Part shown: positions 34,051 through 43,777 of the stretch, in pieces
Position numbering within the stretch: the stretch's first letter is position 1
How the letters are laid out: each line of letters opens with the position of its first letter
Made by a program: the position numbers and the translations under genes
The notes under the pieces: generated by a model
What the model saw: the letters and a program-made list of their open reading frames with translations, nothing else
The model's database searches: none
Told to the model about the DNA's origin: nothing
Assembly (NCBI RefSeq): GCF_005144715.1
Contig: NZ_SWKR01000002.1
Coordinates: 1,372,146 to 1,436,145 of the forward strand
Length of the DNA stretch: 64,000 nucleotides
Source of the DNA: Sphingomonas baiyangensis
GTDB taxonomy: Bacteria > Pseudomonadota > Alphaproteobacteria > Sphingomonadales > Sphingomonadaceae
Direction: 5' to 3'

Positions 34051-35520
34051 ATGAAACATCTGCTCGTCCTCGATGCCGGCACCACCTCCACCCGCGCGAT
34101 GCTGTTCGCGCGCGACGGTTCGTGCAGCGCCACGCACGCGGCCGACATCCCGCAGCATTATCCCCGCCCCGGCTGGGTCGAGCAGGATGCCGACGATCTG
34201 TGGCAGCTGACCGAGCGCGTCGCGCGCGCGGCGATCGCCGATGCCGGCGGCGCCGAGCGGATCGCGGCGATCGGCATCGCCAACCAGCGCGAGACGATCT
34301 GCTTCTGGTCGCGCCGAACGGGCAGGCCGCTTGCCCCCGCGATCGTCTGGCAGGACCGGCGCACCGCCGCGATCTGCCGCGACCTGCGCGAGGCGGGTGA
34401 GGAAAGCGGCGTGCAGGCGCGCACCGGGCTGCTGCTCGATCCCTATTTCTCGGGCACCAAGATCGGCTGGGCGCTGGAACATTGGCCGCAACTGCGCGCG
34501 GCGGGCGACGATCTGGCGATCGGCACCGTCGAGAGCTGGCTGGTGTGGAAGCTGACCGGCGGCGCACACGTCACCGATGCCGCCAACGCCTCTCGAACGT
34601 TGCTGATGGGCCTTGGCAGCGGGCAATGGGACGACGGACTGGTCGAGCTGTTCGGCGCGCCGCGCGCCGCACTCCCGACGATCGTCGACAATGCCGGCGA
34701 GCTTGCGGAAACCACGTTGTTCGGCGGCCGCATCGCGATCACCGGGCTGGCGGGCGACCAGCAGGCCGCGACGATCGGCCAGGGCTGCCTGTCGCGCGGC
34801 GAGGCGAAGGCGACGTTCGGCACCGGCGCGTTCGTTCTGGCCAATGCGGGAAGCGCGCCGCCGACATCTCGCCACCGCCTGCTGGGCACGGTGCTGACGC
34901 AGATCGGCGGGCGGCGCAGCTACGCGATCGAGGGTTCGATATTCGTGGCGGGCAGCCTCATCCAGTGGCTGCGCGACGGGCTGGGGCTGATCGCGCGGGC
35001 CGACGAAAGCGAAGCACTCGCGCGATCGGTCGACGACAATGCCGGAGTCTATCTCGTGCCCGCGCTTGCCGGCATCGGCGCGCCCTGGTGGGAGCCCGGC
35101 GCGCGCGCGGCGATCACCGGGCTCAGCTTCGCCAGCGGGCGCGCGCATATCGTGCGCGCCGCGCTCGAGGCGATGGCGCACCAGTGCCACGACCTGAAGA
35201 CCGCGTTCGCCGCCGACGGCGCCGACTGGGCGCGGCTGCGCATCGACGGGGGAATGGTCGCCAATGACTGGATGGCGCAGGACCTGGCCGACATGCTGGC
35301 GATCGCCGTTGACCGGCCGCACTTCACCGAAACGACGGCATTGGGCGCGGCGATGCTGGCGGGGCTTGGCTGCGGGTGGTTCGCGACGCTCGACGATGCA
35401 GTGGCGGCGATGCGCGGCCCGGTCGAGAGCTTCACGCCCGCTGCCGATCCGGCGCACCGGGCCGCCCGGCTGGCCGGCTGGCAACGCGCCGTCGAGGGTG
35501 TGCTGGCGAGCGCCCGGTAA
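34051..35520 (+). CDS. glpK: Glycerol kinase
   Basis: FGGY-family kinase making glycerol-3-phosphate. 489 residues from the ATG at 34051. Motifs: LDAGTTSTRAMLF (phosphate loop), GWVEQDADDLW, GIANQRETICFW, IVWQDRRTA, the FGGY signature region APWWEPGARAAITGLSF and LRIDGGMVANDWMAQ. It stands alone: no glpF, glpD or glpR is beside it. Other FGGY sugar kinases are excluded by the QRET and WQDRR blocks. Confidence 0.93.
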   Translation: MKHLLVLDAGTTSTRAMLFARDGSCSATHAADIPQHYPRPGWVEQDADDLWQLTERVARAAIADAGGAERIAAIGIANQRETICFWSRRTGRPLAPAIVWQDRRTAAICRDLREAGEESGVQARTGLLLDPYFSGTKIGWALEHWPQLRAAGDDLAIGTVESWLVWKLTGGAHVTDAANASRTLLMGLGSGQWDDGLVELFGAPRAALPTIVDNAGELAETTLFGGRIAITGLAGDQQAATIGQGCLSRGEAKATFGTGAFVLANAGSAPPTSRHRLLGTVLTQIGGRRSYAIEGSIFVAGSLIQWLRDGLGLIARADESEALARSVDDNAGVYLVPALAGIGAPWWEPGARAAITGLSFASGRAHIVRAALEAMAHQCHDLKTAFAADGADWARLRIDGGMVANDWMAQDLADMLAIAVDRPHFTETTALGAAMLAGLGCGWFATLDDAVAAMRGPVESFTPAADPAHRAARLAGWQRAVEGVLASAR

Positions 35521-35587
35521 GCTTTTGGTTACCGATCAGGCGTAGTTTTCGGCCCGAGTATTCGCGTATTTGCTACAGGAGGTCCTC

Positions 35588-35905
35588 GTGCGATCGAGTG
35601 CGCAGGCATTGCAGGATCAACGGGCCAGCTGTCGCGTGTCGCTGTCGGCACAGGGCAAGATTTCCGAACCCTATCTGGGCCAGCATCCCGTCGAGTTGCT
35701 CGACATATCGTCCACCGGCGCGCGCATCGCGACGTTCCGGCAATTCCAGGTCGGCCAGTCGATCTATCTGACGATCGACAAGCTGCAATCGATCAAGTGC
35801 GACGTACGCTGGGTGAAACCCGGCGAGATCGGCGTCAGCTTCGACCGCAAGCTGCATGTCGCAGTCGTCGATCACGTTGCCGCGGCGAATCGCGGCGCCC
35901 GCTAA
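35588..35905 (+). CDS. PilZ-domain protein
   Basis: 105 residues; the GTG start is chosen because a perfect AGGAGG lies 5 bases upstream. A single PilZ domain fills the protein: the RASCRVSLSAQG region holds the first c-di-GMP-binding arginine(s), and LLDISSTGARIAT matches the (D/N)xSxxG motif. Single PilZ proteins act as c-di-GMP receptors. Its stop is 2 bases from the convergent dacB. Confidence 0.88.
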   Translation: MRSSAQALQDQRASCRVSLSAQGKISEPYLGQHPVELLDISSTGARIATFRQFQVGQSIYLTIDKLQSIKCDVRWVKPGEIGVSFDRKLHVAVVDHVAAANRGAR

Positions 35906-35907
35906 CA

Positions 35908-37302
35908 TCATAGCTGTGCGGCAAGCGCGACGAGTTCGGCGTCCATCCGCGCGGTTACAGACGGCACGTTAGCCGGCACGTCGTTCGCGAAGAAGGCGAA
36001 GGTGTAGCGGCGCCCACTCGCACCCTCGAAATAGCCCGACAGCGCCGAGGTCGCGTTGAGCGATCCGGTCTTGGCCCACAGCCGGCCGGCGAGTGGTGTG
36101 CCGATGAAGCGCCGGGCCAGCGTGCCGTCGGTCGCGGCGACGGGCAACGTCGCGCGCCAATTTTTCGCCCAGGGCTGACGATCGGCCCAGCGCAGCAGCG
36201 CCACCACCGCGCGCGGCGACAGCCGGTTGTAGGTAGACATGCCCGACCCGTCGGACAGATCCCAGCCCGCGCGCGGCGCGCCGGCAGCGCTGAACATCGC
36301 CGCGACACGATCGAGACCGGCGGCAGCGCTCCCCTGCCCCAGGCGCCGCAGCGCCATCTCGGCGAACAGGTTCTGGCTGTCCTTCATGAGGCGCGTCCGC
36401 GCCGTCTCGTCGGCCGACGGTTCGAGCGTTGCGAGCGCCGCAGGGGGATTGGGCGCAACGCTCTCGATCCGATGCCTTGCGCGTGCGCTCCCCGTAACCG
36501 CGACGCCGCGCGCGCCCAGCAGTACGGCGAAGCGGTGCGCCGTCCACGCGGCGGGATCGTCGATACCCAGCGGAAAGCGTTGCTCGGAAGCGTCGGCGGC
36601 GATCGTGCCCGATAGCCGCACCACACGCGAATCGGGCTGGCGATCGAGCGAGAGCGCGGTTTCGCTGCCCGTCACGGCGCGATTATCGAGCGTGAACCAG
36701 TCGTCCTCGATCCGCGCCACGGCGGGTGCACCTGATACGCCCGGACGGACGACAAGCCATGTGGTGTTCGCGTTGAGCGTCAGCGCCGAGGTGGCGGTGC
36801 CCGAGCGCGTCCACAGGTTGTTCCACGCCATCCCCCCGCCCCAGCGATCATGCTGCCAGAGCCGGTCGTCGCCGACGACGTCGCGCACGCGGCGATGGCG
36901 GGCGGCGACGGCATCGGCGAGCGTCGCGACGCAGGTGCTGGCGCAATCGGCCGCGTCGGAGAGCAGCGGATCGCCGGCACCCCAGAGCACGACGTCGCCA
37001 TTCTCGAAGGCGACCCGCGTACCGCCTCGCGGCGGCAGCGGCGCGTGGAAGCTGGCGGCCACGGTTGCGAGCTTGGTGTTCGATGCCGGCAGGAAGCGGC
37101 CATCGGGTTCGATCGCCACGACGTCGCGCCCCTCGGCATCGACGACCAGCAGGCCCCAGCGCGTACCGGCAAAGGGGGGATCGCGTCCGGGATCGGCAAG
37201 CGGTGCGGTGGCTGTGACGGCGGCGGGGCGCGGCACGGCCTGATCGGCAGCGGCGCACGCAGGCAGCACGAGGAGAGCGATAAGGGCGGCACGATGCGGC
37301 AT
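35908..37302 (-). CDS. dacB: D-alanyl-D-alanine carboxypeptidase/endopeptidase (PBP4, peptidase S13)
   Basis: Periplasmic penicillin-binding protein trimming peptidoglycan cross-links and terminal D-Ala. 464 residues with a signal peptide ending near LPACAAADQA, which may also be a lipobox (LPAC). Active-site motifs: SNTK (SxxK), SDGSGMSTYN (SxN) and AKTGSLNATSA (KTG). The length and a large insert between the first two motifs match PBP4. It is divergent from the amidohydrolase gene with a 151-base gap. Confidence 0.94.
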   Translation of the reverse strand: MPHRAALIALLVLPACAAADQAVPRPAAVTATAPLADPGRDPPFAGTRWGLLVVDAEGRDVVAIEPDGRFLPASNTKLATVAASFHAPLPPRGGTRVAFENGDVVLWGAGDPLLSDAADCASTCVATLADAVAARHRRVRDVVGDDRLWQHDRWGGGMAWNNLWTRSGTATSALTLNANTTWLVVRPGVSGAPAVARIEDDWFTLDNRAVTGSETALSLDRQPDSRVVRLSGTIAADASEQRFPLGIDDPAAWTAHRFAVLLGARGVAVTGSARARHRIESVAPNPPAALATLEPSADETARTRLMKDSQNLFAEMALRRLGQGSAAAGLDRVAAMFSAAGAPRAGWDLSDGSGMSTYNRLSPRAVVALLRWADRQPWAKNWRATLPVAATDGTLARRFIGTPLAGRLWAKTGSLNATSALSGYFEGASGRRYTFAFFANDVPANVPSVTARMDAELVALAAQL

Positions 37303-37453
37303 CGGGGCACCCTATCGCGACTGCCGTGCGCGGCAAGCACAGCCATAGGATTGCGCGGCCAACGCATAACCGCGCGGCATAATAGCCTGTGTGCGGGTTG
37401 CACCCCTGCCGCCTCGCCCTAGGGTCCGTGGCGATGCAACCGGGCCATAAACC

Positions 37454-39292
37454 TTGAAACCGCTGGCGATCCTTGCCGCGCTTACGCTGCCGCTGACGGC
37501 GGGCGGTGCCGCGCCGCCAATGGTCGAGGCGCTGCTGATCCGCGGGGCGCATGTGTTCGACGGCAGCGGCAGCGCCGCGCAACCCGGCGACGTGCTGATC
37601 GAAGGCGAGCGCATCGTGCGCGTCGCGCCACGCATCGCAGCGCCGCCGGGCGCGACGGTGATCGAGGGTGCAGGACACACGCTGCTGCCCGGCCTGCACG
37701 ATCTGCATACGCACATGCGCTCGCCAGGATTTGGCGGCCCCGACGATCCGGGCAAGGCCTATGCCGCCTATCTGGCGGCAGGTGTCACCACCGCGTCCGA
37801 TTTCTCGGTCTACCACGAGATGCTCGCTCCCATCCGCGCGATGACGGCATCGGGCGCGGTGCCCGCCCCGCACCTGAAGCTCGCGATCCGGCTGAGCACG
37901 CCGGGCGGGCACGGCGCCGAATATGGCTGGGGCAAGGACTTCACGCTTGAGGTCAACACCCCGCGCGCCGCGCGCCTGGCGATGGGCAAGGCGCTGGCCT
38001 ACAGGCCCGACGTCATCAAAGTGTTCACCGATGGCTGGCGCTATGGCCGCAGCCCCGACCTCACCAGCATGGACGTGCCGACGCTTGCCGCGATCGTCGA
38101 TGCCGCACATGCGGCGGGCGTGCCCGTCGTCACGCATACGGTGACGCTCGCCGGCGCCAAGCTCGCGGCGCGCGCCGGTGTCGATGCGCTGGGTCACGGC
38201 ATCGGCGACGCGCCCGTAGATGACGAGGTCGTCGCGCTGATGCGCGCGCGCGGCACTGCCTATGTCCCGACGCTCGCGGTGTACGAACCACTCCAGACGC
38301 GCCGGTTCACCCCGCGTGCCGCCGCCGCACTGCGCGCGCCCGAAGCGGCGGCCGAGGCGCGGCGTGACACCGAAACCGCGATCCCCGAGCTGGAGACGAG
38401 GCGCTGGGCGATCATGCGCGCCAATGTGAAGGCGCTCGCCGACGCGGGCATCGCGATCGGCGTCGGCACCGATGCGGGGATCGGCGGGGTCTATCACGGA
38501 TCGGCGACGCTGCACGAGATCCGCCTGCTCACCGAAGCGGGGCTTACACCGGCGCGTGCGCTCGCCGCTGCGACATCGGCGAGCGCCGCGATCCTCAACG
38601 ACACGCCCCGCCATGGCCGCATCGCACCCGGCCAGCGTGCCGACCTGTTGCTGGTGGCAGGCCGCCCCGATCGCCGGATCGACGACCTATTCGCCGTGCG
38701 CGAAGTGGTGCTGGCGGGCCGCCGAGTGAATCGCGCACGGCTGGCGGAGCTGCTCGGCTCGACCGCGATGTCGCCGCTCCCGCGCACCGCGATGCCGGGG
38801 CCGATCTACAGCGGCAATGGCCCCGAGGGGCGCACCGATCTTGGCACGCTGATCGTCGACAATTCGGATGCGGGGGTCGATCACAGCGAGCTTGAGCATG
38901 TCCGCCTGCCCGATCCCCGGCGGCTGTTCGCGCTGGCGCGTTTCGGCGCGGCGCCGCGTCCCTATGCGCGGCTTTCGCTGCCGTTGACGCCCGGCGGCGT
39001 GCAGCTTGCCGATGCCAGCGGCTTTGCCGGCGTGATGCTCACGGTGCGCGGTGCGGGCGCGTACCGGCTGATGTTCGATCAATATGGCCTGCGCCAGTCG
39101 CAATGGTTCGCCGCCGGGTTCGACGCCGGCGCGCGGCGTACGCGCATCCGCCTGCCTTTCGAGCGTTTCGCCAGCCGCGACGCCGCAGCGCGCTTCGATG
39201 CCGCGAGCCTGCGCAAGATCGAGATCGAGCTGAGCGGCGCGCCGGGCGGCAAGCAGTGGATCGAGATCGATAACCTGCGCTTCTACCGGTGA
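37454..39292 (+). CDS. Secreted amidohydrolase with C-terminal CIA30-like domain
   Basis: 612 residues. A signal peptide ([20 protein letters not shown]) precedes a metal-dependent amidohydrolase domain (about 25-430): HDLHTHM metal pair, a lysine in VIKVFTDGW that could be carboxylated, histidines in VVTHTVT and LGHGIGD, and the GTDAGIGG aspartate. From about residue 445 a second domain ([35 protein letters not shown]) resembles the CIA30/galactose-binding-like fold. The substrate is unknown; related proteins are annotated as prolidase- or imidazolonepropionase-like. Confidence 0.88.
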   Translation: MKPLAILAALTLPLTAGGAAPPMVEALLIRGAHVFDGSGSAAQPGDVLIEGERIVRVAPRIAAPPGATVIEGAGHTLLPGLHDLHTHMRSPGFGGPDDPGKAYAAYLAAGVTTASDFSVYHEMLAPIRAMTASGAVPAPHLKLAIRLSTPGGHGAEYGWGKDFTLEVNTPRAARLAMGKALAYRPDVIKVFTDGWRYGRSPDLTSMDVPTLAAIVDAAHAAGVPVVTHTVTLAGAKLAARAGVDALGHGIGDAPVDDEVVALMRARGTAYVPTLAVYEPLQTRRFTPRAAAALRAPEAAAEARRDTETAIPELETRRWAIMRANVKALADAGIAIGVGTDAGIGGVYHGSATLHEIRLLTEAGLTPARALAAATSASAAILNDTPRHGRIAPGQRADLLLVAGRPDRRIDDLFAVREVVLAGRRVNRARLAELLGSTAMSPLPRTAMPGPIYSGNGPEGRTDLGTLIVDNSDAGVDHSELEHVRLPDPRRLFALARFGAAPRPYARLSLPLTPGGVQLADASGFAGVMLTVRGAGAYRLMFDQYGLRQSQWFAAGFDAGARRTRIRLPFERFASRDAAARFDAASLRKIEIELSGAPGGKQWIEIDNLRFYR

Positions 39293-39299
39293 CGCGCAG

Positions 39300-39467
39300 C
39301 CGCCCGGCCGCACTTGCCTTTGCCGCGCCGGTTCGCCTATGGGGCCGCCATTCGCAAGGACCCGGTGCAATTCCGGGTGGCTATTCCGGCCGCCGATCCG
39401 CCGGACAACAACATGCACGCCTCCCCGATGCGCCGTCCGGCGCGCTGTGCCCTGTTGTGGATTTTCA
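39300..39467 (+). promoter_or_regulatory. Structured leader upstream of the SulP gene (candidate sul1-type RNA)
   Basis: Three perfect hairpins in series before the SulP start: ACCCGG/CCGGGT with a 7-base loop (39360-39378), TCCGGC/GCCGGA with a 9-base loop (39385-39405) and GCGCC/GGCGC with a 4-base loop (39430-39443). No gene fits here. Cis-acting RNA motifs upstream of alphaproteobacterial SulP genes have been described (sul1 motif), but I cannot confirm a match to its consensus. Confidence 0.4.
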
Positions 39468-40964
39468 ATGACCTTCAATCTCGCAGCCTATCGCCGTCAG
39501 TGGTTCACCGACGGCGCTTCCGCCCGCCGCGACGTGCTGGCGGGTATCGTCGTCGCGCTCGCGCTGATTCCCGAGGCGATCGGCTTTTCGATCATCGCCG
39601 GCGTCGATCCGCGCGTCGGCCTCTACGCCTCGGTCGCGATCGCGATCACCATTTCCTTGATCGGCGGCCGGCCCGGCATGATCTCTGCGGCAACCGCTGC
39701 CGTCGCCGTGCTGGTGGTGCCGCTGGTGCGCGAGCATGGTGTGGAATATCTGTTCGCCGCGACGATCCTGATGGGCATCATCCAGATCGCCGCCGGGCTG
39801 CTGCGGCTCGATCTGGTGATGCAGTTCGTGTCGCGATCGGTCATCACCGGCTTCGTCAACGCGCTCGCCATCCTCATCTTCCTGGCGCAGCTCCCGCAGC
39901 TCACCAATGTCGGCTGGGAAACCTATGCGATGGTGCTGGCCGGGCTGGCGATCATCTACGGGCTGCCGCGGCTGACCACCGCCATCCCCTCGCCGCTCGT
40001 GGCGATCCTCGTGCTAAGCATCGTCAGCATCGCGCTTGGGCTGCCAGTGAACACCGTCGGCGATATGGGCCGGCTGCCCGAAGGGTTGCCGAGCCTTGCA
40101 TGGCCGCAGGTGCCGCTCACGCTGGAGACGCTGCGCATCATCCTGCCCTATTCGCTGACGATGGCGGCGGTGGGGCTGCTCGAATCGCTGCTGACCGCGC
40201 AGATCGTCGACGACATGACCGATACCGACAGCGACAAGCGGCAGGAATGCGCGGGCCAGGGCGGATCGAACATCGTCGCGGCCTTGTTCGGCGGCATGGG
40301 CGGGTGTGCGATGATCGGCCAGTCGGTCATCAACGTCACCTCGGGCGGACGCGGCCGGCTTTCGACCTTCGTGGCAGGCGCCTTCCTGCTGTTCCTGCTC
40401 GCGGTGCTGGGGCCGTTCGTCGGGCGCGTGCCGATGCCGGCGCTGGTGGCGGTGATGATCATGGTGTCGATCGGCACGTTCAGCTGGAACTCGATTCTCA
40501 ATCTGCGGCGGCATCCGCCCACCTCGTCGGTCGTGATGCTGACGACGGTGGCGGTGGTGGTGCTGACGCACGATCTGTCGCTCGGCGTGCTGGCAGGCGT
40601 GCTGCTGTCGGGCATCTTCTTCGCGGGCAAGGTGCAGCGCATGTTCGCGGTCGAGCGCGCGCTGTCCGACGACGCGGCCGAGGCGACGTATCGCGTCACC
40701 GGCGAGATCTTCTTCGCGTCGGTCGAGCGCTTCACGCGGGCCTTCCAGGCCGAGGACCGCGCGCGGCGCGTGCTGATCGACGTGACAGGCGCGCATTTCT
40801 GGGACATCTCGGGCGTCGGCGCGCTCGACAAGATCGTCGCCCGGCTGCGGCGCGACGGCCGTGAAGTCGAGGTGATCGGCTATAACCGCGCCAGCGCCGA
40901 CATCGTCGATCGCTTCGCGCTGCATGACAAGACGGGGGTCGAGCTGGGGCTCGCGCCGCACTGA
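39468..40964 (+). CDS. SulP-family inorganic anion transporter with STAS domain
   Basis: 498 residues; the start [13 protein letters not shown] follows the structured leader. The membrane domain (about 25-380) has the SulP signature [35 protein letters not shown] (here cited by its parts ALIPEAIGF and GVDPRVGLY), and [21 protein letters not shown]-terminal STAS domain (about 400-490) contains [14 protein letters not shown]. Substrates in the family are sulfate, bicarbonate or other anions. The gene ends 4 bases from the convergent symporter. Confidence 0.93.
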   Translation: MTFNLAAYRRQWFTDGASARRDVLAGIVVALALIPEAIGFSIIAGVDPRVGLYASVAIAITISLIGGRPGMISAATAAVAVLVVPLVREHGVEYLFAATILMGIIQIAAGLLRLDLVMQFVSRSVITGFVNALAILIFLAQLPQLTNVGWETYAMVLAGLAIIYGLPRLTTAIPSPLVAILVLSIVSIALGLPVNTVGDMGRLPEGLPSLAWPQVPLTLETLRIILPYSLTMAAVGLLESLLTAQIVDDMTDTDSDKRQECAGQGGSNIVAALFGGMGGCAMIGQSVINVTSGGRGRLSTFVAGAFLLFLLAVLGPFVGRVPMPALVAVMIMVSIGTFSWNSILNLRRHPPTSSVVMLTTVAVVVLTHDLSLGVLAGVLLSGIFFAGKVQRMFAVERALSDDAAEATYRVTGEIFFASVERFTRAFQAEDRARRVLIDVTGAHFWDISGVGALDKIVARLRRDGREVEVIGYNRASADIVDRFALHDKTGVELGLAPH

Positions 40965-40968
40965 GCGA

Positions 40969-42204
40969 TCAGGCGGGCGGCCGGGTTAGTCGCGTGTCGA
41001 GCGCGCCCTCCGCCCGCGCCACTACCGTCGCCACGGTGAGATTGGCCGAGGCGCTGGGCACGGTGCGCGTCATGTCGAGCAGGCGATCGAAAGGGAGCAC
41101 GAGGCCGACGATGAGCGCGGTCTGCTCGGGCGAGATGCCGACGGCCGCCAGCACCGCGGCGAGCATGAACAGCGAGGCCGAAGGAACGGGCGCGGTGCCG
41201 AAGGCGGCGAGCGCGCCCGTCAGCAGCACCACCAGCCAGTCGGCCGGCGCCATCGCATGGCCCAGCGCCTGAAGGCTGAAGATGCTGAGCAGCCCGACAT
41301 ACATCGCGGTCCCGTCCTTGCCGATGCTGGCCCCCAGCGGCAGCACGGTGGCGGCGACGGGGCGCGCGATGCCGATATTGTCCTCGGCGCGGCGGATCGC
41401 GACCGGCAGCACCGCCGAGCTCGAGGCGGTGGAAAAGGCGATGGCCAGCGCATCGGCGATCGCGCGGTAGAAGCGGCCGATGGGCACGCGCGCGGCTAGC
41501 CGCAGCAGCGGCAGGTGGACGAGCAGCATCTGCGCCGCCGATCCGATCAGGACGCACAGGGCGAGCCAGCCGATATTGGCGAACACCGCGACGCCGTTGG
41601 CCGCCACCGCATTGGCGATGAGGCCGAACACGCCGAAGGGTGCGGCTTCCATCACCAGCCGAACGATGGTGAGCAGCACGTTCGATGCCGAGGCGAGCAG
41701 CATGGCGAACGGCTTGCCCGCTTCCCCCGCCACCATGGTGCCGATGCCCAGCAAGATCGCCACGAAGATCAGCGCCAGCATGTCGCCCTTCGCCAGCGCG
41801 TCGACGATGTTGAGCGGCACGATGCCGATCAGCGTGTCGTACAGCGAGCCGGGCTCGCCGAGCGCCTGCGCCTCGACCGCACCGAGCGCGGCGCCCGCGC
41901 CCGGTTGCACCAGCGCGCCGACGCCCATGCCGATCGCGACGGCGGCGAGCGTCGTGGCGGCGAACAGCGCGAGCGTCCTGCCGCCAAGCGGCCCGAGACG
42001 CGCGGGGTCGGCCATGCCCGCTATGCCCGCCGCGATCGTGACGAGCACGATGGGCGCGACCAGCATGCGGATGAGGCGCACGAACAGATCGCCGAGAAAC
42101 GCCACCCAGGGCGCCGCCTGCGGTGCCAACAGCCCGAGTGCGATACCGAGCAGCAGCGCGCCTAGCACGCGCTTCCACAAGGCGATGGCGAACCAGCGCT
42201 TCAT
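40969..42204 (-). CDS. Dicarboxylate/amino acid:cation symporter (DAACS/GltP-DctA type)
   Basis: 411 residues, eight helices plus two re-entrant loops. Family landmarks: RLIRMLVAPIVLVTIAAGIAG, the serine-rich re-entrant loop AFSTASSSAVLPVAIRRAED, PLGASIGKDGTAMY, and a TM8 region MTRTVPSASANLTVATVVA where glutamate carriers bind substrate. Members import glutamate, aspartate or C4-dicarboxylates with H+ or Na+. It is last in the minus-strand DgcN/DgcA locus, 16 bases after the D-aminoacylase stop, so D- or L-glutamate is a sensible substrate. Confidence 0.93.
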   Translation of the reverse strand: MKRWFAIALWKRVLGALLLGIALGLLAPQAAPWVAFLGDLFVRLIRMLVAPIVLVTIAAGIAGMADPARLGPLGGRTLALFAATTLAAVAIGMGVGALVQPGAGAALGAVEAQALGEPGSLYDTLIGIVPLNIVDALAKGDMLALIFVAILLGIGTMVAGEAGKPFAMLLASASNVLLTIVRLVMEAAPFGVFGLIANAVAANGVAVFANIGWLALCVLIGSAAQMLLVHLPLLRLAARVPIGRFYRAIADALAIAFSTASSSAVLPVAIRRAEDNIGIARPVAATVLPLGASIGKDGTAMYVGLLSIFSLQALGHAMAPADWLVVLLTGALAAFGTAPVPSASLFMLAAVLAAVGISPEQTALIVGLVLPFDRLLDMTRTVPSASANLTVATVVARAEGALDTRLTRPPA

Positions 42205-42220
42205 GCGTGTCGCATCCGCG

Positions 42221-43777
42221 TCATGCGCAACCACCGGTCGGCTTCGCCGGCAACGCGCGGCCTGCCGCCACACCCGTCAGCTTTGCGCGCGCGACGGCGA
42301 TACGGCCGTTAACCAACACCCATTCGACACCTTCGGACAACCGCCGCGGCTGCGCATAGTCGGCGCGTTCGCGATAGCGGCGCGGATCGAGCACGACGAT
42401 ATCGGCATAATGCCCCGGCACCAGCCGGCCGCGTCCTTCGATGCGCAGCGTGTCGGCGGCAAGCGCCGCGCTGGCGCGGACGAAGCTGGCGGTATCGATC
42501 AGCCGGCGCTCGCGGACATAGAGCCGCCATTTGCGTGCGAAGCTGCCGAAGGTGCGCGGATGGCCGGTCGAAGCATCGGAGCCGGTCATCACCCAGGGGC
42601 GCACCATGAATGCCGCGATATCGGCCTCGCTCTGATTGAACGACGCGACCGCCGGGTCGTCGCGGCGGATGACGGCGATCGCGGCGTCTACCGGATGGCT
42701 GCGCATCGCCGCCGCGATCTGCGCCAGCGTGCGGCCCGTCGTGCCTTCGGGCCCGGCAGTGACGAGCAGCTTCGCCGCGCCGCCGCGCCGGCGGAGATTC
42801 TCGATCATCTCGGGCCGCATCCGCGCCATCGCGGCGGCGTCGTCGAAACGCGCGAGCATCGCGCCGCGCCCGCCGTCCTGCGCCCAGCGCGGCACCAGCG
42901 CGGCGACGAGGCTGGTGCCCGATGCGTCCCACGGATATTGATCGGCGGTCACGCGCTGACTGGCGGCCTGCGCGGCCTCGACCTGCGCGATCACCGCGCC
43001 CGCCTGCCCCTCGACATCGACGCCGAGCGCCTTGATGTGCGCGATGTTGACGGGCGTGCTGGCGCGACGCCCGATCTCGATCGCCTCGGCAATCGCCGCC
43101 TGCAGCCCGATCGAATAGCTCGATTCGTCGCGGATGTGACTGTCGTAGATGCCGCCGCGCCGCCCCGCCTCGGCGGCGACGCTTACCACCTCGCCAATCG
43201 TTGCGAAGCTCTGGGGTGCGTAGAACAGTCCCGTCGAAAGCCCGCGCGCGCCGGCACACATCGCATCGGCGACGAGCGAGCGCATCCGCGCCAGTTCGGC
43301 CGGTGACGGGGCGCGATCGGCATCGCGCAGCACCGCGCGGCGTACCGCCCCGAAGCCGACATGCGCGCCATAATTGACGCCGACGGGTCGCGTGGCGGCA
43401 CTCGCCAGCGTTGCCCCGACATCGACCGCGCCGCCGCCGTCATTGCCGATCATTACCGTCGTCACGCCCTGCATCAGGAACTGCGGCACCAGACGCGCCG
43501 CCGCGTCGGTGGCAAGAAGGTCGCCCTCGGCATGCGTGTGCGGATCGATGAATCCCGGCGCCACCAGCATTCCCTTTGCCTCGATCACGCGCGCGGCGGG
43601 CAGGTCGAGGCGCGGACCGATGGCGAGGATGCGATCCCCTCGAATCGCCACGTCGCCGGTGAACGGCGCGGCGTCGCCCGTCGCCACGGTGCCGCCACGG
43701 ATGAGGATGTCGGCGCGCGGCACCTCCTGTGCGCCGCTGAGCAACATCGCCGTGACGGCGACGGCGAGGCGCCTCAT
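42221..43777 (-). CDS. Secreted N-acyl-D-amino-acid deacylase (D-aminoacylase family)
   Basis: 518 residues; the start MRRLAVAVTAMLLSGAQE gives a signal peptide, so the enzyme is probably periplasmic. The amidohydrolase fold shows the metal pair DPHTHAEGD (His80, His82), GLSTGLFY, the HIRDE and HIKALG histidines, and TGSDAST near the C-terminus. The family hydrolyses N-acyl-D-amino acids to free D-amino acids. Its start overlaps the dgcA stop (ATGA), which ties it to D-glutamate metabolism. N-acyl-D-glutamate or a related D-peptide is the expected substrate. Confidence 0.9.
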   Translation of the reverse strand: MRRLAVAVTAMLLSGAQEVPRADILIRGGTVATGDAAPFTGDVAIRGDRILAIGPRLDLPAARVIEAKGMLVAPGFIDPHTHAEGDLLATDAAARLVPQFLMQGVTTVMIGNDGGGAVDVGATLASAATRPVGVNYGAHVGFGAVRRAVLRDADRAPSPAELARMRSLVADAMCAGARGLSTGLFYAPQSFATIGEVVSVAAEAGRRGGIYDSHIRDESSYSIGLQAAIAEAIEIGRRASTPVNIAHIKALGVDVEGQAGAVIAQVEAAQAASQRVTADQYPWDASGTSLVAALVPRWAQDGGRGAMLARFDDAAAMARMRPEMIENLRRRGGAAKLLVTAGPEGTTGRTLAQIAAAMRSHPVDAAIAVIRRDDPAVASFNQSEADIAAFMVRPWVMTGSDASTGHPRTFGSFARKWRLYVRERRLIDTASFVRASAALAADTLRIEGRGRLVPGHYADIVVLDPRRYRERADYAQPRRLSEGVEWVLVNGRIAVARAKLTGVAAGRALPAKPTGGCA

